A DNA stretch of 64,000 nt from Shouchella xiaoxiensis (lineage in GTDB: Bacteria > Bacillota > Bacilli > Bacillales > Bacillaceae_D). A model generated the notes under the pieces. It did no database searches. It was given only the letters and a program-made list of their open reading frames with translations, and was not told the DNA's origin. Position numbers and translations under genes: made by a program. Shown one piece after another: positions 7,172 to 15,471 of this stretch. Each line of letters starts with the position of its first letter. Position 1 is the stretch's first letter. The stretch is taken from assembly GCF_016907895.1 (NCBI RefSeq), contig NZ_JAFBCV010000010.1:1-64000 (forward strand), given 5' to 3'.

Positions 7172-7714
7172 TTGGACGATCAGGAACTTGTTAAACGTGT
7201 GTTACAAGGAGACGAACTCGCTATCGAGCAATTACATAAACGCTATGCCCAGCCATTATTTCATTACATTCATATGCAGACGAACAGCTTTCACGATTCA
7301 GAAGAGATTTTACAGGATGTTTTTTATAAAGCGGCAACACAGCTACATCAATTTAAACAGCGTTCCTCCTTTAAAACGTGGATTTATACGATTACACGAA
7401 ATCGGCTGATTGACTACTATCGCTCAAATAAAGCGCAGAAAAATCAAGTTGAACTAAGCCCGCTCTCAGCTGACCTGCATGCAACACCATCAAGTCCATA
7501 CAAGCTTGATGATCTGCAAGAAGCACTGGAACAGTTGCCAACAAATTATCAAACGGTTCTTCATTTACGTTTCATTGAAGGATTCTCACTTTTAGAAACA
7601 GCCAAAATTATGGGCAAATCCCTTTACGCTGTTAAAAATTTGCAAAAGCGGGCCCAGAAACAGCTGAAGTCAGACGCTCACGTGGAGGGATTTACCTATG
7701 CCAAAAAAGGATAA
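7172..7714 (+). CDS. ECF-type RNA polymerase sigma factor
   Basis: A 180-residue sigma-70 family factor with only regions 2 and 4. Region 2 spans about residues 20-90 (EEILQDVFYKAATQLHQF; FKTWIYTITRNRLIDYYR) and region 4 about 115-165 (ALEQLPTNYQTVLHLRFIEGFSLLETAKIMGKS), a helix-turn-helix for the -35 element. The start is TTG at 7172, chosen because AAGGAAGGAGTGAGGA ends just before it and no ATG fits. The next gene overlaps its 3' end by 17 bases and encodes a single-pass membrane protein, the usual anti-sigma arrangement, so this factor is probably held at the membrane until an envelope signal arrives. Confidence 0.9.
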   Translation: MDDQELVKRVLQGDELAIEQLHKRYAQPLFHYIHMQTNSFHDSEEILQDVFYKAATQLHQFKQRSSFKTWIYTITRNRLIDYYRSNKAQKNQVELSPLSADLHATPSSPYKLDDLQEALEQLPTNYQTVLHLRFIEGFSLLETAKIMGKSLYAVKNLQKRAQKQLKSDAHVEGFTYAKKG

Positions 7715-9065
7715 CGGTGTGTATCAATCTCTGCCCCATCAGACGTATCGCAAAAGCTTAGACTCATTCAAAGCTGGATTAAACAATCCAGAGCCAGCAC
7801 GAAACAAATCAACTTTCTTTGCTTGGACGGCAACGGGTACCGGACTTGCCGTGGCAGGAGCACTGTTTTTATCGTTTTATCCGTTTTCCTCCACGTTCAA
7901 TCAGCCATCAGGTGATACGGTCCCAAATGAATTGCACGATGAACAGGAGGATCGCGATGAATCGCCTCAGGAAGCAGAAGAAAACGAAGCGACTCTTGAT
8001 AAAATAGGAGAAGATGAGGCGTTAATTGAGGAGTTATTTGCCCGGGATGCTTTGATGCCTGACGCATCAGAAAGTTTTTCGATCCATCATGATGAATTTC
8101 AAGTAATGCTACCAAACACTTTATCTAGAAACGCCTCAGAAGAACTGGACGAAAAAGCAACAAAGACAACCTTTACCAGAAGAGATACAGAAACAGCCTC
8201 GCTTTATTTATTTGAAGAAGGTGTGTCTGCTGAACATATTGATGCATTTGCAGAGGAAATTTTATCAGGATATGAATTTACATCAATGACAACCGTTCCT
8301 AATGCGACTGTTACTGATTATGTACAATCTATTGGGAATGGCTATTTTAACAACAGTCTTTTTTCAGATTCAGATACAGCTATCTTTTCAATGAAAAATG
8401 AGAATACAGGTCGTTTTTATGAATTCTATCAATTAGAAGTATTTAATCGGCACTTGATTTTCTTTGCCGATTACCCCTTGGCAGACTCTGATTCGGAGAT
8501 GTTAAGCTATTTCTTACTAGGCAATTTATCGCCAACCGAAACGCCATATGTAATTGAAGAAGGTGAGATTGACCCAGCACACGGACTGCCAAAAACAAAA
8601 GAGATGTTCTTAAGAGAAGGCGCCCTACCTCGCTGGGAATCGATTACATTTACTTTAACTCAAATTGAAGGCCTTCCCTTTACACCTTACTTAGTTGAAG
8701 ATGCAGAGACAGAAGAAATTACGCATGACGGCTTTACAGAATGGCGCATTCGCGAGAGCGATACCACCGACTTAAGTTTCTATTCAATTGGAAAAATGGA
8801 CGATTCGTTTGATATTAATCAATCAAAGGACATCTTAATGGATGGTTTTGGTATCGACCTTGCTCATTTAGAAGATATTGATGGGCTCGCTACAAATGAG
8901 AACTTTTCTTTTTACAATACGATAGATTATAGTTCTGGTAGCTTCTTGCTCTATTATTACGAGGACAATTGGTATTTCACTTATGAACAAGACTATGGAG
9001 ACGCAGGTGCTAGAAACGGGAGCTTTTTTGATAAACGAGAAATACTTGCTGAGGTTTTTAAATAG
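7698..9065 (+). CDS. Probable membrane anti-sigma factor with large outer domain
   Basis: A 455-residue protein with about 40 polar residues inside the cell, one membrane helix (about 41-63, FAWTATGTGLAVAGALFLSFY), an acidic linker (about 72-108) and an outer domain of about 345 residues of unknown fold. It starts inside the end of the sigma gene (ATG 7698 with GGAGGG upstream), so the two are translationally coupled. Topology and position point to an anti-sigma factor with a sensory domain. I see no ZAS zinc motif (HxxxCxxC) in the cytoplasmic part, so it is not of the classical zinc class. The anti-sigma role is inference; the membrane topology is direct. Confidence 0.7.
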   Translation: MPKKDNGVYQSLPHQTYRKSLDSFKAGLNNPEPARNKSTFFAWTATGTGLAVAGALFLSFYPFSSTFNQPSGDTVPNELHDEQEDRDESPQEAEENEATLDKIGEDEALIEELFARDALMPDASESFSIHHDEFQVMLPNTLSRNASEELDEKATKTTFTRRDTETASLYLFEEGVSAEHIDAFAEEILSGYEFTSMTTVPNATVTDYVQSIGNGYFNNSLFSDSDTAIFSMKNENTGRFYEFYQLEVFNRHLIFFADYPLADSDSEMLSYFLLGNLSPTETPYVIEEGEIDPAHGLPKTKEMFLREGALPRWESITFTLTQIEGLPFTPYLVEDAETEEITHDGFTEWRIRESDTTDLSFYSIGKMDDSFDINQSKDILMDGFGIDLAHLEDIDGLATNENFSFYNTIDYSSGSFLLYYYEDNWYFTYEQDYGDAGARNGSFFDKREILAEVFK

Positions 9066-9099
9066 AAAGGCCAGCCTCTGAGCAGGAGGCTGGTCTTTC
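9066..9099. terminator. Terminator after the sigma/anti-sigma pair
   Basis: CCAGCCTC (9071-9078) pairs with GAGGCTGG (9086-9093); outer A/T pairs extend the stem and TCTTTCTT follows. It ends the 7172-9065 operon and abuts the stop of the uxaC remnant. Confidence 0.85.
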
Positions 9100-9447
9100 T
9101 TACGCTTCAAAATAACGCTTTGCGTTCGTGAAGGAGATCGCTTGAATCAGCGCCCCTGCCTGCTCGAGATCTGCGGGAATTTCTCCGTCTTCGATCCACT
9201 CGCCAATGAGCTGGCAGAGAATGCGTCTGAAATAATCATGGCGCGCAAATGATAAGAAGCTTCGCGAATCGGTTAGCATCCCGACAAAATGGTGGATTAC
9301 ACCAAGTGAGGCGAGACTCGTCATTTGTCTGCGCATGCCGTCCTTCTTGTCATTAAACCACCAGCCTGATCCGAGCTGCATTTTGCTCGGTAGCCCTTCT
9401 TTTTGAAAGTTGCCAAGTGCTCCGGCAATCATTTCACCTACCTCAAG
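9100..9447 (-). pseudogene. uxaC: 3' remnant of glucuronate isomerase
   Basis: About 115 residues matching the C-terminus of UxaC, which converts glucuronate and galacturonate to keto acids. [30 protein letters not shown] and [24 protein letters not shown] are hallmarks of the last quarter of the enzyme. The other roughly 350 N-terminal residues are missing: identity stops at about 9440, where sequence of a LacI-type regulator on the opposite strand begins. No promoter or start codon supports expression. This is a deletion scar rather than a short gene. Confidence 0.9.
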
Positions 9448-9731
9448 CACTCATCTGTTCAAGCTACGACATCGCCATGGGTACCGTTCGAGCGATTCGT
9501 CAGGCTGGCTTAAGCATTCCGAATGATGTAGCGCTTGTATCGTACGACAACATCCCCCAACAAGCGGACGCTGATGTCCCCATTACGGCAGTTGGCGTAC
9601 CAGTTGTTACGCTTGCGGAAGCGCTTGTTGACGAGCTACTGCGCTTAATAGCGGGTGAACGAGGGCAGATGCGTGAACTCGTACCAGAGCTAGTTGTGCG
9701 CGAGTCGTCTTTGTCACACAAAAAAACCTGA
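9448..9731 (+). pseudogene. 3' remnant of a LacI-family regulator
   Basis: About 90 residues from the end of a LacI/GalR effector-binding domain: [21 protein letters not shown] followed by IPNDVALVSYDNIPQ and a final VVRESSL. The DNA-binding domain and most of the sugar-binding domain are gone. Its left edge meets the uxaC remnant, and both retained pieces are 3' ends pointing away from the junction. That is what one deletion would leave if uxaC (minus) and the regulator (plus) were once at opposite edges of a hexuronate cluster. Confidence 0.85.
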
Positions 9732-9744
9732 GCGGTTCAGCTCA
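9719..9744 (-). terminator. Minus-strand terminator after the GNAT remnant
   Basis: On the minus strand, CTGAGC pairs with GCTCAG around TGAACC and is followed by GTTTTTTT. It lies at the end of the truncated acetyltransferase gene and overlaps the end of the LacI remnant on the other strand. Confidence 0.7.
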
Positions 9745-9912
9745 GATCTGCCATTCTTTCTTACACACATACATCGATATAACCTGTTCATAACCAAGCT
9801 TTTGATACAGCGGAAAGCCCATTTCGCTTGAGGAAAGGGATTTGTGGCTCCACTTCTTGGTCTCATCTCGCGCAATACGAATCTCCTTTCCAGTACCTTC
9901 CACGATTGAATA
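9742..9912 (-). pseudogene. 3' remnant of a GNAT acetyltransferase
   Basis: The reading frame ending at 9742 closes with SSSEMGFPLYQKLGYEQVI and YVCKKEW, the end of a GNAT domain (motif B, then the closing beta strand). Nothing GNAT-like precedes it: motif A is missing and the frame hits a stop near 9935. The stretch IVEGTGKEIRIARDE before it could be foreign or scrambled sequence. It borders the uxaC/LacI scar, so this 0.8-kb stretch has lost parts of three genes. Confidence 0.65.
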
Positions 9913-9994
9913 ACGATCACACCGGGTATTTATTTAATCGAGGTCGCTCATTACCTGAGTTCTCAGCCTATAATTCGACTGAGAGGTGATAAGC

Positions 9995-10180
9995 ATGAAA
10001 ACAGCACTATGGCTAACATCTGCGTTCAGCTTAACGTATCTGTTCTTACTCCTAATGCTCGATCAGTGGCTCGTACCACTAGCAATCATCGGCGTCATTA
10101 TTGCCGTTAATTTCGCCATCAGCCGCTTGATTGACTGGAATGGCACAGACCGAATGAACGAAGACCAGCAAGGAACGTAA
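9995..10180 (+). CDS. Small two-helix membrane protein
   Basis: A 61-residue protein with two hydrophobic segments (about residues 3-22 and 27-47) and a short hydrophilic tail (WNGTDRMNEDQQGT). ATG 9995 is preferred over GTG 9986 because GAGAGGTGAT lies at the correct distance before it. TATAAT at 9970-9975 may be its -10 element. It ends at a strong terminator. Function unknown. Confidence 0.6.
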   Translation: MKTALWLTSAFSLTYLFLLLMLDQWLVPLAIIGVIIAVNFAISRLIDWNGTDRMNEDQQGT

Positions 10181-10201
10181 CGCTGCGGCGTGCAAGATAG
10201 G

Positions 10202-10236
10202 AAGACTCTCATTTGATGTGAATGAGAGTCTTTTTG
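10202..10236. terminator. Terminator
   Basis: AAGACTCTCATT (10202-10213) pairs with AATGAGAGTCTT (10221-10232) around a 7-base loop, followed by TTT. It ends the small membrane protein gene and may also stop minus-strand transcription from 10271. Confidence 0.85.
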
Positions 10237-10270
10237 GTGTTTTTATAAAGACTCTTATTGACAACACGCA

Positions 10271-10762
10271 TCATTCCATCTCAACAAAATCAAACATAGC
10301 TCCACCATCCCCTCCTACTCTTTCAATCAAAACCTGCACATTCCTTTCTACAACCCGAACAGGATGTACGGAGCGAAGAATAAGTTCTCCCTCATCATCT
10401 GCCATAAATAACGTCTCGTCTTGAGCATTGCCTCTGGTGATAACCGCATTGTTTTGATTAACCGCAGCATCTCCAAAAACAATTGTATATTGAGCGCTTT
10501 CTTCAGATTGCATATGCAAAACAAGTTCTGCGCGCGTCCCGTCCATAACGACCATCGCAGATATAACTTCCTCATTACCTTCAAATTGTGCGGTGTAAAA
10601 GCTTGTTTCATTTTCTGCTAGATTAATCGATTCGACTTGCTCTTCGGTTTCCACTTTACTTTGACTTTCATCGCTATTCATAAGAAAGCCAATAAAGAAA
10701 GCAAACACTATAAAGATAGGAAAGACAATTAGCAAGACTTTATTTGTTGGTTTCTCTTTCAT
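10271..10762 (-). CDS. Membrane-anchored protein, unknown
   Basis: A 163-residue protein with one N-terminal membrane helix (about residues 8-28, VLLIVFPIFIVFAFFIGFL) and an outer part of about 135 residues that is acidic and probably beta-rich. ATG 10762 is chosen because ATGAGGTGAATAAG directly precedes it; GTG 10771 overlaps that site. The topology suggests an extracellular domain tethered to the membrane. It stands downstream of an anti-sigma gene but a terminator at 10838-10871 separates them. No family recognised. Confidence 0.6.
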   Translation of the reverse strand: MKEKPTNKVLLIVFPIFIVFAFFIGFLMNSDESQSKVETEEQVESINLAENETSFYTAQFEGNEEVISAMVVMDGTRAELVLHMQSEESAQYTIVFGDAAVNQNNAVITRGNAQDETLFMADDEGELILRSVHPVRVVERNVQVLIERVGGDGGAMFDFVEME

Positions 10763-10837
10763 CTTATTCACCTCATTTTCTTTAGTTTAATTCAGAATAG
10801 AGCGATATATATATTTAATAGTATGTAAAAATGGTTT

Positions 10838-10871
10838 AAAAACCCTACTCTCACTTTTACGAGAGTAGGGC
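10838..10871 (-). terminator. Terminator of the second sigma/anti-sigma pair
   Basis: CCCTACTCTC (10843-10852) pairs perfectly with GAGAGTAGGG (10861-10870). The minus-strand RNA continues into UUUUU, so it closes the operon that ends at 10886. Confidence 0.9.
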
Positions 10872-10885
10872 CCTTACAATTACGA

Positions 10886-11644
10886 CTATCGCGCCACTTC
10901 AGCGTCAGGCTCTTCCGCAAAAAAAGCCTGCTCCATCTCTGCCATACTTGAAAAGTTTCGGACGTCCATTTCATAAACAGCCTCTACTTCTTCTCGCGTG
11001 ATTTCAACGGGGCCATCGATAAAGTCAAATTCAATCCAGCTAACGTTTTGAATGAGCATGAACATCACGGTCGCGTTATAGAGAACGAGCTGTTCACGCT
11101 CTCCTTGAAAAACCTGAAGCTGATTCTGATTGAGTGGGGAATTAGTATACGTCGAGTACCTTACCGTCACGCCATACGGTTCTTCTGTTGTGTATAGTCT
11201 CATTCCATCTGTTTGTTGTCCTTCTGGAATGGGGAGTTCTCCCATAATAAATCCAACGGAACTGTTATCACCGACATAAGCGTTTTTTCTTTCATATAAA
11301 TCCTCCGAGACGTAATGAAACGCAAACTCCTCTCCACGCTCGCCTCCTTGAGTTTGATCTCCATTCTCTCTGTTTAAAAGAAAAGGAACGGCAACAAGCA
11401 TCAAAATTAACAGAGCGGCTGCGAGTGACAGGAAATGAGGTTCTCGTTTTCTTTTTAATTCAGTTTTATCCTTCTCATATTTAGTTGTAACAGTATGGTT
11501 TGCTAAAGATCGCAATCCCTCTTCTCGCTCTGCTAGTTTTTTCGTCAACTGTTGGTAGATTTCCGCTTTTTCTGTTTCAGTAAGTACGCTATTTCTTTCC
11601 AATGCGCGGAATTGGCTTTCCAGCTCTTCATCGGATCGATTCAT
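10886..11644 (-). CDS. Probable anti-sigma factor, DUF4825-like outer domain
   Basis: A 252-residue single-pass membrane protein: a charged cytoplasmic part (about 1-70), a membrane helix (about 73-91, FLSLAAALLILMLVAVPFLL) and an outer domain. The outer stretch NAYVGDNSSVGFIMGELPIPEGQ with EPYGVTVRYS resembles the DUF4825 domain of Bacillus anti-sigma factors. It starts at ATG 11644, inside the end of the sigma gene, behind AAGGAGGG. It should sequester the sigma factor made from the overlapping gene and release it on an envelope signal. DUF4825 is recalled by pattern; the anti-sigma role rests on topology and gene order. Confidence 0.8.
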   Translation of the reverse strand: MNRSDEELESQFRALERNSVLTETEKAEIYQQLTKKLAEREEGLRSLANHTVTTKYEKDKTELKRKREPHFLSLAAALLILMLVAVPFLLNRENGDQTQGGERGEEFAFHYVSEDLYERKNAYVGDNSSVGFIMGELPIPEGQQTDGMRLYTTEEPYGVTVRYSTYTNSPLNQNQLQVFQGEREQLVLYNATVMFMLIQNVSWIEFDFIDGPVEITREEVEAVYEMDVRNFSSMAEMEQAFFAEEPDAEVAR

Positions 11645-12143
11645 AAACAAAACCCTCCTTCTCTAGCTGTTTTCTTAACGCCTTCATCGCCCGCCATAAA
11701 GTTGTTTTTACTTTTCCTTCACTTGTTTTTAAAATTATGGCGGTTTCTGCAATGGATAGCTCTTTCAGTTTCCGAAGGATGATCACTTCTCGATACGATC
11801 GTTTTAATTTATGTAAGGCACGATACAATTCGGATTCCGATTCCGCTCGATTAATCATTTGATCTGGAATCGCTTCTGAGGTGTGCATTCCTGTAGCTTG
11901 CTCGAGCAAATAGGTCAGTGGTTTCTTTTTCTTCATATAGTCAATTGCTTGATTTCGAGCGATCGCAATTAACCAGTTTCTCGGGTTTGTTCCAAGAAAA
12001 GTATCGTGTTTTTCGAACCCGCGAATAAAGGTGTCTTGCATTAAGTCTTTTGCGAGCTCATGATCGTATGTCATAAAGAAGAGGTATTGATAAACATCAT
12101 TGCTATAAGCCATGTACCAGTCGTGGATCTTCTCGTTATGCAC
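11628..12143 (-). CDS. ECF-type RNA polymerase sigma factor
   Basis: A two-domain ECF factor of about 171 residues. Region 2 shows LAKDLMQDTFIRGFEKHDTF and NPRNWLIAIARNQAIDYMKKKK; region 4 shows ALHKLKRSYREVIILRKLKELSIAETAIILKTSEGKVKTTLWRAMK. I place the start at GTG 12143 (MHNEKIHDW), which follows GAAGGGAGCAAGAAG; the TTG at 12188 lacks a ribosome site and lies within a possible ECF promoter. It overlaps its anti-sigma gene by 17 bases. The paralog at 7172 has the same layout. Confidence 0.88.
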   Translation of the reverse strand: MHNEKIHDWYMAYSNDVYQYLFFMTYDHELAKDLMQDTFIRGFEKHDTFLGTNPRNWLIAIARNQAIDYMKKKKPLTYLLEQATGMHTSEAIPDQMINRAESESELYRALHKLKRSYREVIILRKLKELSIAETAIILKTSEGKVKTTLWRAMKALRKQLEKEGFVYESIR

Positions 12144-12176
12144 CTTCTTGCTCCCTTCTTCGTTTGTTACCTTAAA

Positions 12177-12201
12177 GACGATTTCCAAGACGAAACGTCA
12201 C
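12177..12201 (-). promoter_or_regulatory. Possible autoregulatory ECF promoter
   Basis: On the minus strand GTGACG (12196-12201), 15 bases, then CGTC (12177-12180) resembles Bacillus ECF promoters with a -10 of CGTC. Transcription would begin just before the GTG start of the sigma gene. ECF factors usually activate themselves, so a site here is expected, but the -35 match is imperfect. Confidence 0.35.
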
Positions 12202-12258
12202 GCTTTTATGCCCACTTTTTTGCTATACTCGTTAAAAACGTTCAGAAAGGAGAACGCG

Positions 12259-12789
12259 ATGATCTATATTGAAACACCGCGTCTAACCTTGCGCGACTGG
12301 GACACGCACGATCTACCATCTTTTATCGAAATGAACCAAGATTCCGACGTAATGCGCTTCTTTCCCAAGCTGCTGTCCCTTGCTGAAACAACCGCTTTCT
12401 ATGAGCGGATACAACATTCCTTTCATGAAAACGGCTACGGACTTTATGCGGTAGAAGAGAAAGCATCTGGCGAGTTCATTGGCTTTATCGGTTTTAATCA
12501 CGCCAGCTTTGAGGCTCCGTTCACTCCATGTATTGAAATTGGCTGGCGCTTAAGAAAAGAAGCTTGGGGAAAAGGCTACGCGACTGAAGGCGCGAAGGCC
12601 TGCCTTGCGTATGGCTTTAATCAACTTCCGTTAGAAGAGATTGTTAGTTTTACAGCAAAAATCAACAAGCCATCAATTCATGTGATGAAGAAACTAGGGC
12701 TGACGTATGCACAAGCCTTTGACCATCCCAATGTCGCGCTCTCCAGCCCTTTGCGCGAGCATGTCCTCTATCAAACGAAAAGGAGCTAG
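12259..12789 (+). CDS. GNAT acetyltransferase, RimJ/RimL type
   Basis: A 176-residue acetyltransferase of the RimJ/RimL/SpeG branch, opening IETPRLTLRDW as these proteins do. Motif A is EIGWRLRKEAWGKGYATEGAKACLAYGF (about 93-120), with the acetyl-CoA loop WGKGYATEG, and motif B is TAKINKPSIHVMKKLGL. ATG 12259 follows AAAGGAGAACGCG. Substrates in this branch include N-terminal amines and small molecules, and this one cannot be specified. The Nudix gene begins 4 bases after its stop, so the two form a small operon. Confidence 0.88.
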   Translation: MIYIETPRLTLRDWDTHDLPSFIEMNQDSDVMRFFPKLLSLAETTAFYERIQHSFHENGYGLYAVEEKASGEFIGFIGFNHASFEAPFTPCIEIGWRLRKEAWGKGYATEGAKACLAYGFNQLPLEEIVSFTAKINKPSIHVMKKLGLTYAQAFDHPNVALSSPLREHVLYQTKRS

Positions 12790-12793
12790 AACA

Positions 12794-13201
12794 ATGGCTA
12801 CATCAAAGCATTTTCTTTCTGCGGCAACGGTTGTACTGAATGAGGAAAACGAAATCCTTTTAATTAAAGGTCCAGCACGCGGCTGGGAAATGCCTGGCGG
12901 TGTCGTAGAAGAAGGAGAGTCGATTGAAGCGGCGGCGATCCGGGAAACGTTAGAAGAGAGCGGAATTGAGATTGCGCTCGTTGCGTTTTGCGGGATTTAT
13001 CAAAATGTCACTAACTCCATTTGCAACACCTTGTTTCTAGCTAAACCGATTGGTGGGAGCTTGACCACCTCCCTCGAGAGCGTGGAAGTCGGCTTTTTCC
13101 CGATTGAGCAGGCGCTAGAAATGGTCACATTTTCTACTTTTAGTGACCGGATTAGACATTGTTTAGACCGCGAGAGCCACCCCTTCCTTGTCGCGTTTTA
13201 A
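12794..13201 (+). CDS. Nudix hydrolase
   Basis: A 135-residue protein with a complete Nudix box GGVVEEGESIEAAAIRETLEESG (about residues 37-59): the pattern G-x5-E-x7-REUxEExG is intact, including both catalytic Glu pairs, which bind Mg2+ and cut a nucleoside-diphosphate-linked compound. The flanking strands (AATVVLNEENEILLIKGPARGWEMPGG) fit the fold. ATG 12794 sits behind AAAGGAG. Substrate is unknown; candidates are oxidised nucleotides or NDP-sugars. It lies in one transcript with the GNAT gene and ends at a bidirectional terminator. Confidence 0.9.
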   Translation: MATSKHFLSAATVVLNEENEILLIKGPARGWEMPGGVVEEGESIEAAAIRETLEESGIEIALVAFCGIYQNVTNSICNTLFLAKPIGGSLTTSLESVEVGFFPIEQALEMVTFSTFSDRIRHCLDRESHPFLVAF

Positions 13202-13204
13202 CAA

Positions 13205-13255
13205 GAAAAAAAGCTTTGTGAATGAGATCACCTCTCTTCACAAAGCTTTTTTTGT
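13205..13255. terminator. Bidirectional terminator between Nudix and kinase genes
   Basis: A long stem pairs AAAAAAAGCTTTGTGAA (13206-13222) with TTCACAAAGCTTTTTTT (13238-13254). Runs of A and T on the two sides let it stop both the plus-strand Nudix unit and the minus-strand two-component operon. Confidence 0.9.
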
Positions 13256-15471
13256 TAACTTGCTGGTAGAATCACCGTTGCTTTAAATAAGTCGCCGTCC
13301 ACTTCCAGCGTCAGGTCACCGTCATGCAGATCAACAATCGATTTGGCAATCGCTAGCCCGAGCCCTGAGCCTTCCGTATTGCGTGAAGTGTCGCCCCGCT
13401 TAAAGCGTTCGAACAGCTCATCGGTATTCGCACCAAGCTCGTAGCGCGTGATGTTTTTGAAGCTAATCTGAATTTCATGTCCTTCTTTGCGGGCATCAAT
13501 GTAGACGCGCGTTTCCGCAAGAGAGTAGTTGAGAATGTTCACTATTAAATTATCAAACACACGCCATAGTTTCTGACCATCGACATAGGCGGTTAACGGC
13601 TCCGCTTGCTCATTAACGCGGAATTGCAAGGATGAAGCTTCAATCGCCTGACTGTTTTCGGCCAAGGTTTGCGTCAATAGCTGCTTCAAATCAACATTGG
13701 CTTTGTTTAACTCAATGCTGCCGCTCGCCATCTTTGATGCTTCAAATAAGTCTTCAATCAGCACTTTTAGACGCTGCGATTTTCGGTCAATGATGTCGAT
13801 ATAGGCATTTCTTTCTTCCTCGCTTAAGTTGTCATTTTTTAATAACTCCGTGTAGGTGATGACGGAGGTTAATGGTGTCCGCAGGTCGTGGCTGACATTT
13901 GTAATCAGCTCGGTTTTTAAACGCTCGCTTTTTGCTTGTTGCGTTCTTGATGTACGAACGCCTTCCTTTATCTGATTGAGCGAGGATGCCAGCTCAGCGA
14001 GGACCGAACGCCCTTTAACAGGAAGAGCTTCAGTCGATTGCCCGGCAACGATGTTCCTTGCTTGCGCAACGATTTGGTTAAAATACCCGACTCGCTTAAA
14101 TAGCATAAACAAAAGTGGCAAGCCGATAAAAAGAACCGCAAACACATAAAGAATGAAAGCAAAACCGAATAGGAAAATAGCCCAAAATCCAAAGCCAAAC
14201 GCAAACGCAACAGCCATTATACCAACGACTTGAAAACCGACAGATGACTGCTCAAATGCACCTCTCACCACAGCAAAAGTCCGGTAACTAATGGTTTTCT
14301 TTCCCCAGTCAGCAAACGAGCGTTCATCTTTCCACGCGTAGTAACTGTAGTAGGCAAGCAGGAGAAAGAGACTCGCGCTAACAAGTAGGAAGAGAAAGCT
14401 TGATAGAATCGTGTAAACGGAATAGTCATTGTAATAATAAAACCCAATGGTCATATCACTAATAGCGATCAGCGTGACGATTCCCAAGATGATAACGAGA
14501 GCAAGAACAATGTCTGGCTGAATTCGTTTCACATGCCCCGCAAACGTACTCGTGTTTAATCCTTCATAGAAATCAACTTTTTTCCGGGTAAACCATGCGG
14601 CCGTTAATGAACCAAGACCCACGACAAGCATGCCTAGTAAGATAAGCTGTCTTTCCTGGAAGGTTTTTGCATAAGTGGCAATGTAGCTATTGCTGTCTCT
14701 CGGCACGCCGACGGCGCCTTCATAATTGCTATCTACATTCTCCGGTACATCCATGTTTACCGCTTCACCATATACAGATCCCCCATATTCAGTGTAAAAA
14801 TCTTGAATGTTCAACAACGTTGCGTCCGTTGTTTTAAACGTTTTCGAAAAATGCATCTCTTCCTTGGCAAACGCATCCTCCCAGCTAGCCTCATCAACAT
14901 TGGTCATATTGGTATGGACCTCACCCGTTTCAGCATGCACAAGAAAGTAATCGAGCGCATTTTTCGACTGTTGGAAACCCCTTCTTTCTCCGTCCAGATA
15001 GCCAAACTCTTCTTTTACTCGTCGTTCTTTTTCTTCCCTTACTTTCTCAGCTACATAGTCATTATCTTCAAAGTTCATGCGGATATCGGCTATTTTTTCA
15101 TCTCGTTCTTCACGCAATAGTTCAGCCATATCGCTCGAATCTTCATACATGTCGATATCCGCTTGATAATTATTACGAATCGACTGAATCTGTTCGTACA
15201 AATCGCCATAATAATAGCGATGTTCTTCAATGTCGCCCTCAGTTACATCAATGCTCTCAATTGCTTCTTCTAAGCTTGTTGGCGCCAGTTCAAAGCGAGC
15301 GACGTTAAATAGAAACGTATCCAGTTCATTTTCAAAATCGTTTGTCTGGTAATAATCACGGACTGCATAGTCGCGGCTCTGGTCAAGCACAATAAACAGA
15401 CTACTAATTCCAACAATGAGTAGCACAAACCAGCCGATGACCTTCCATCTATTTTTCCATTTTGTAGCCAA
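13255..15471 (-). CDS. Sensor histidine kinase, multi-pass membrane
   Basis: A 738-residue kinase. An N-terminal helix (about 11-29) leads to an outer region of about 240 residues rich in charged helices, then about six membrane helices between residues 275 and 465. The cytoplasmic part has the HisKA motif NVSHDLRTPLTSV (His near 525), an N box (NLIVNILNYS), an F-like segment DELFERFKRGD and GSGLGLAIAKS of the ATPase. The start is TTG 15471, overlapping the regulator gene by 23 bases; no ATG fits. The kinase phosphorylates the partner regulator at 15449. The large outer domain plus extra helices is unlike WalK or PhoR. The signal is unknown. Confidence 0.92.
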   Translation of the reverse strand: MATKWKNRWKVIGWFVLLIVGISSLFIVLDQSRDYAVRDYYQTNDFENELDTFLFNVARFELAPTSLEEAIESIDVTEGDIEEHRYYYGDLYEQIQSIRNNYQADIDMYEDSSDMAELLREERDEKIADIRMNFEDNDYVAEKVREEKERRVKEEFGYLDGERRGFQQSKNALDYFLVHAETGEVHTNMTNVDEASWEDAFAKEEMHFSKTFKTTDATLLNIQDFYTEYGGSVYGEAVNMDVPENVDSNYEGAVGVPRDSNSYIATYAKTFQERQLILLGMLVVGLGSLTAAWFTRKKVDFYEGLNTSTFAGHVKRIQPDIVLALVIILGIVTLIAISDMTIGFYYYNDYSVYTILSSFLFLLVSASLFLLLAYYSYYAWKDERSFADWGKKTISYRTFAVVRGAFEQSSVGFQVVGIMAVAFAFGFGFWAIFLFGFAFILYVFAVLFIGLPLLFMLFKRVGYFNQIVAQARNIVAGQSTEALPVKGRSVLAELASSLNQIKEGVRTSRTQQAKSERLKTELITNVSHDLRTPLTSVITYTELLKNDNLSEEERNAYIDIIDRKSQRLKVLIEDLFEASKMASGSIELNKANVDLKQLLTQTLAENSQAIEASSLQFRVNEQAEPLTAYVDGQKLWRVFDNLIVNILNYSLAETRVYIDARKEGHEIQISFKNITRYELGANTDELFERFKRGDTSRNTEGSGLGLAIAKSIVDLHDGDLTLEVDGDLFKATVILPAS

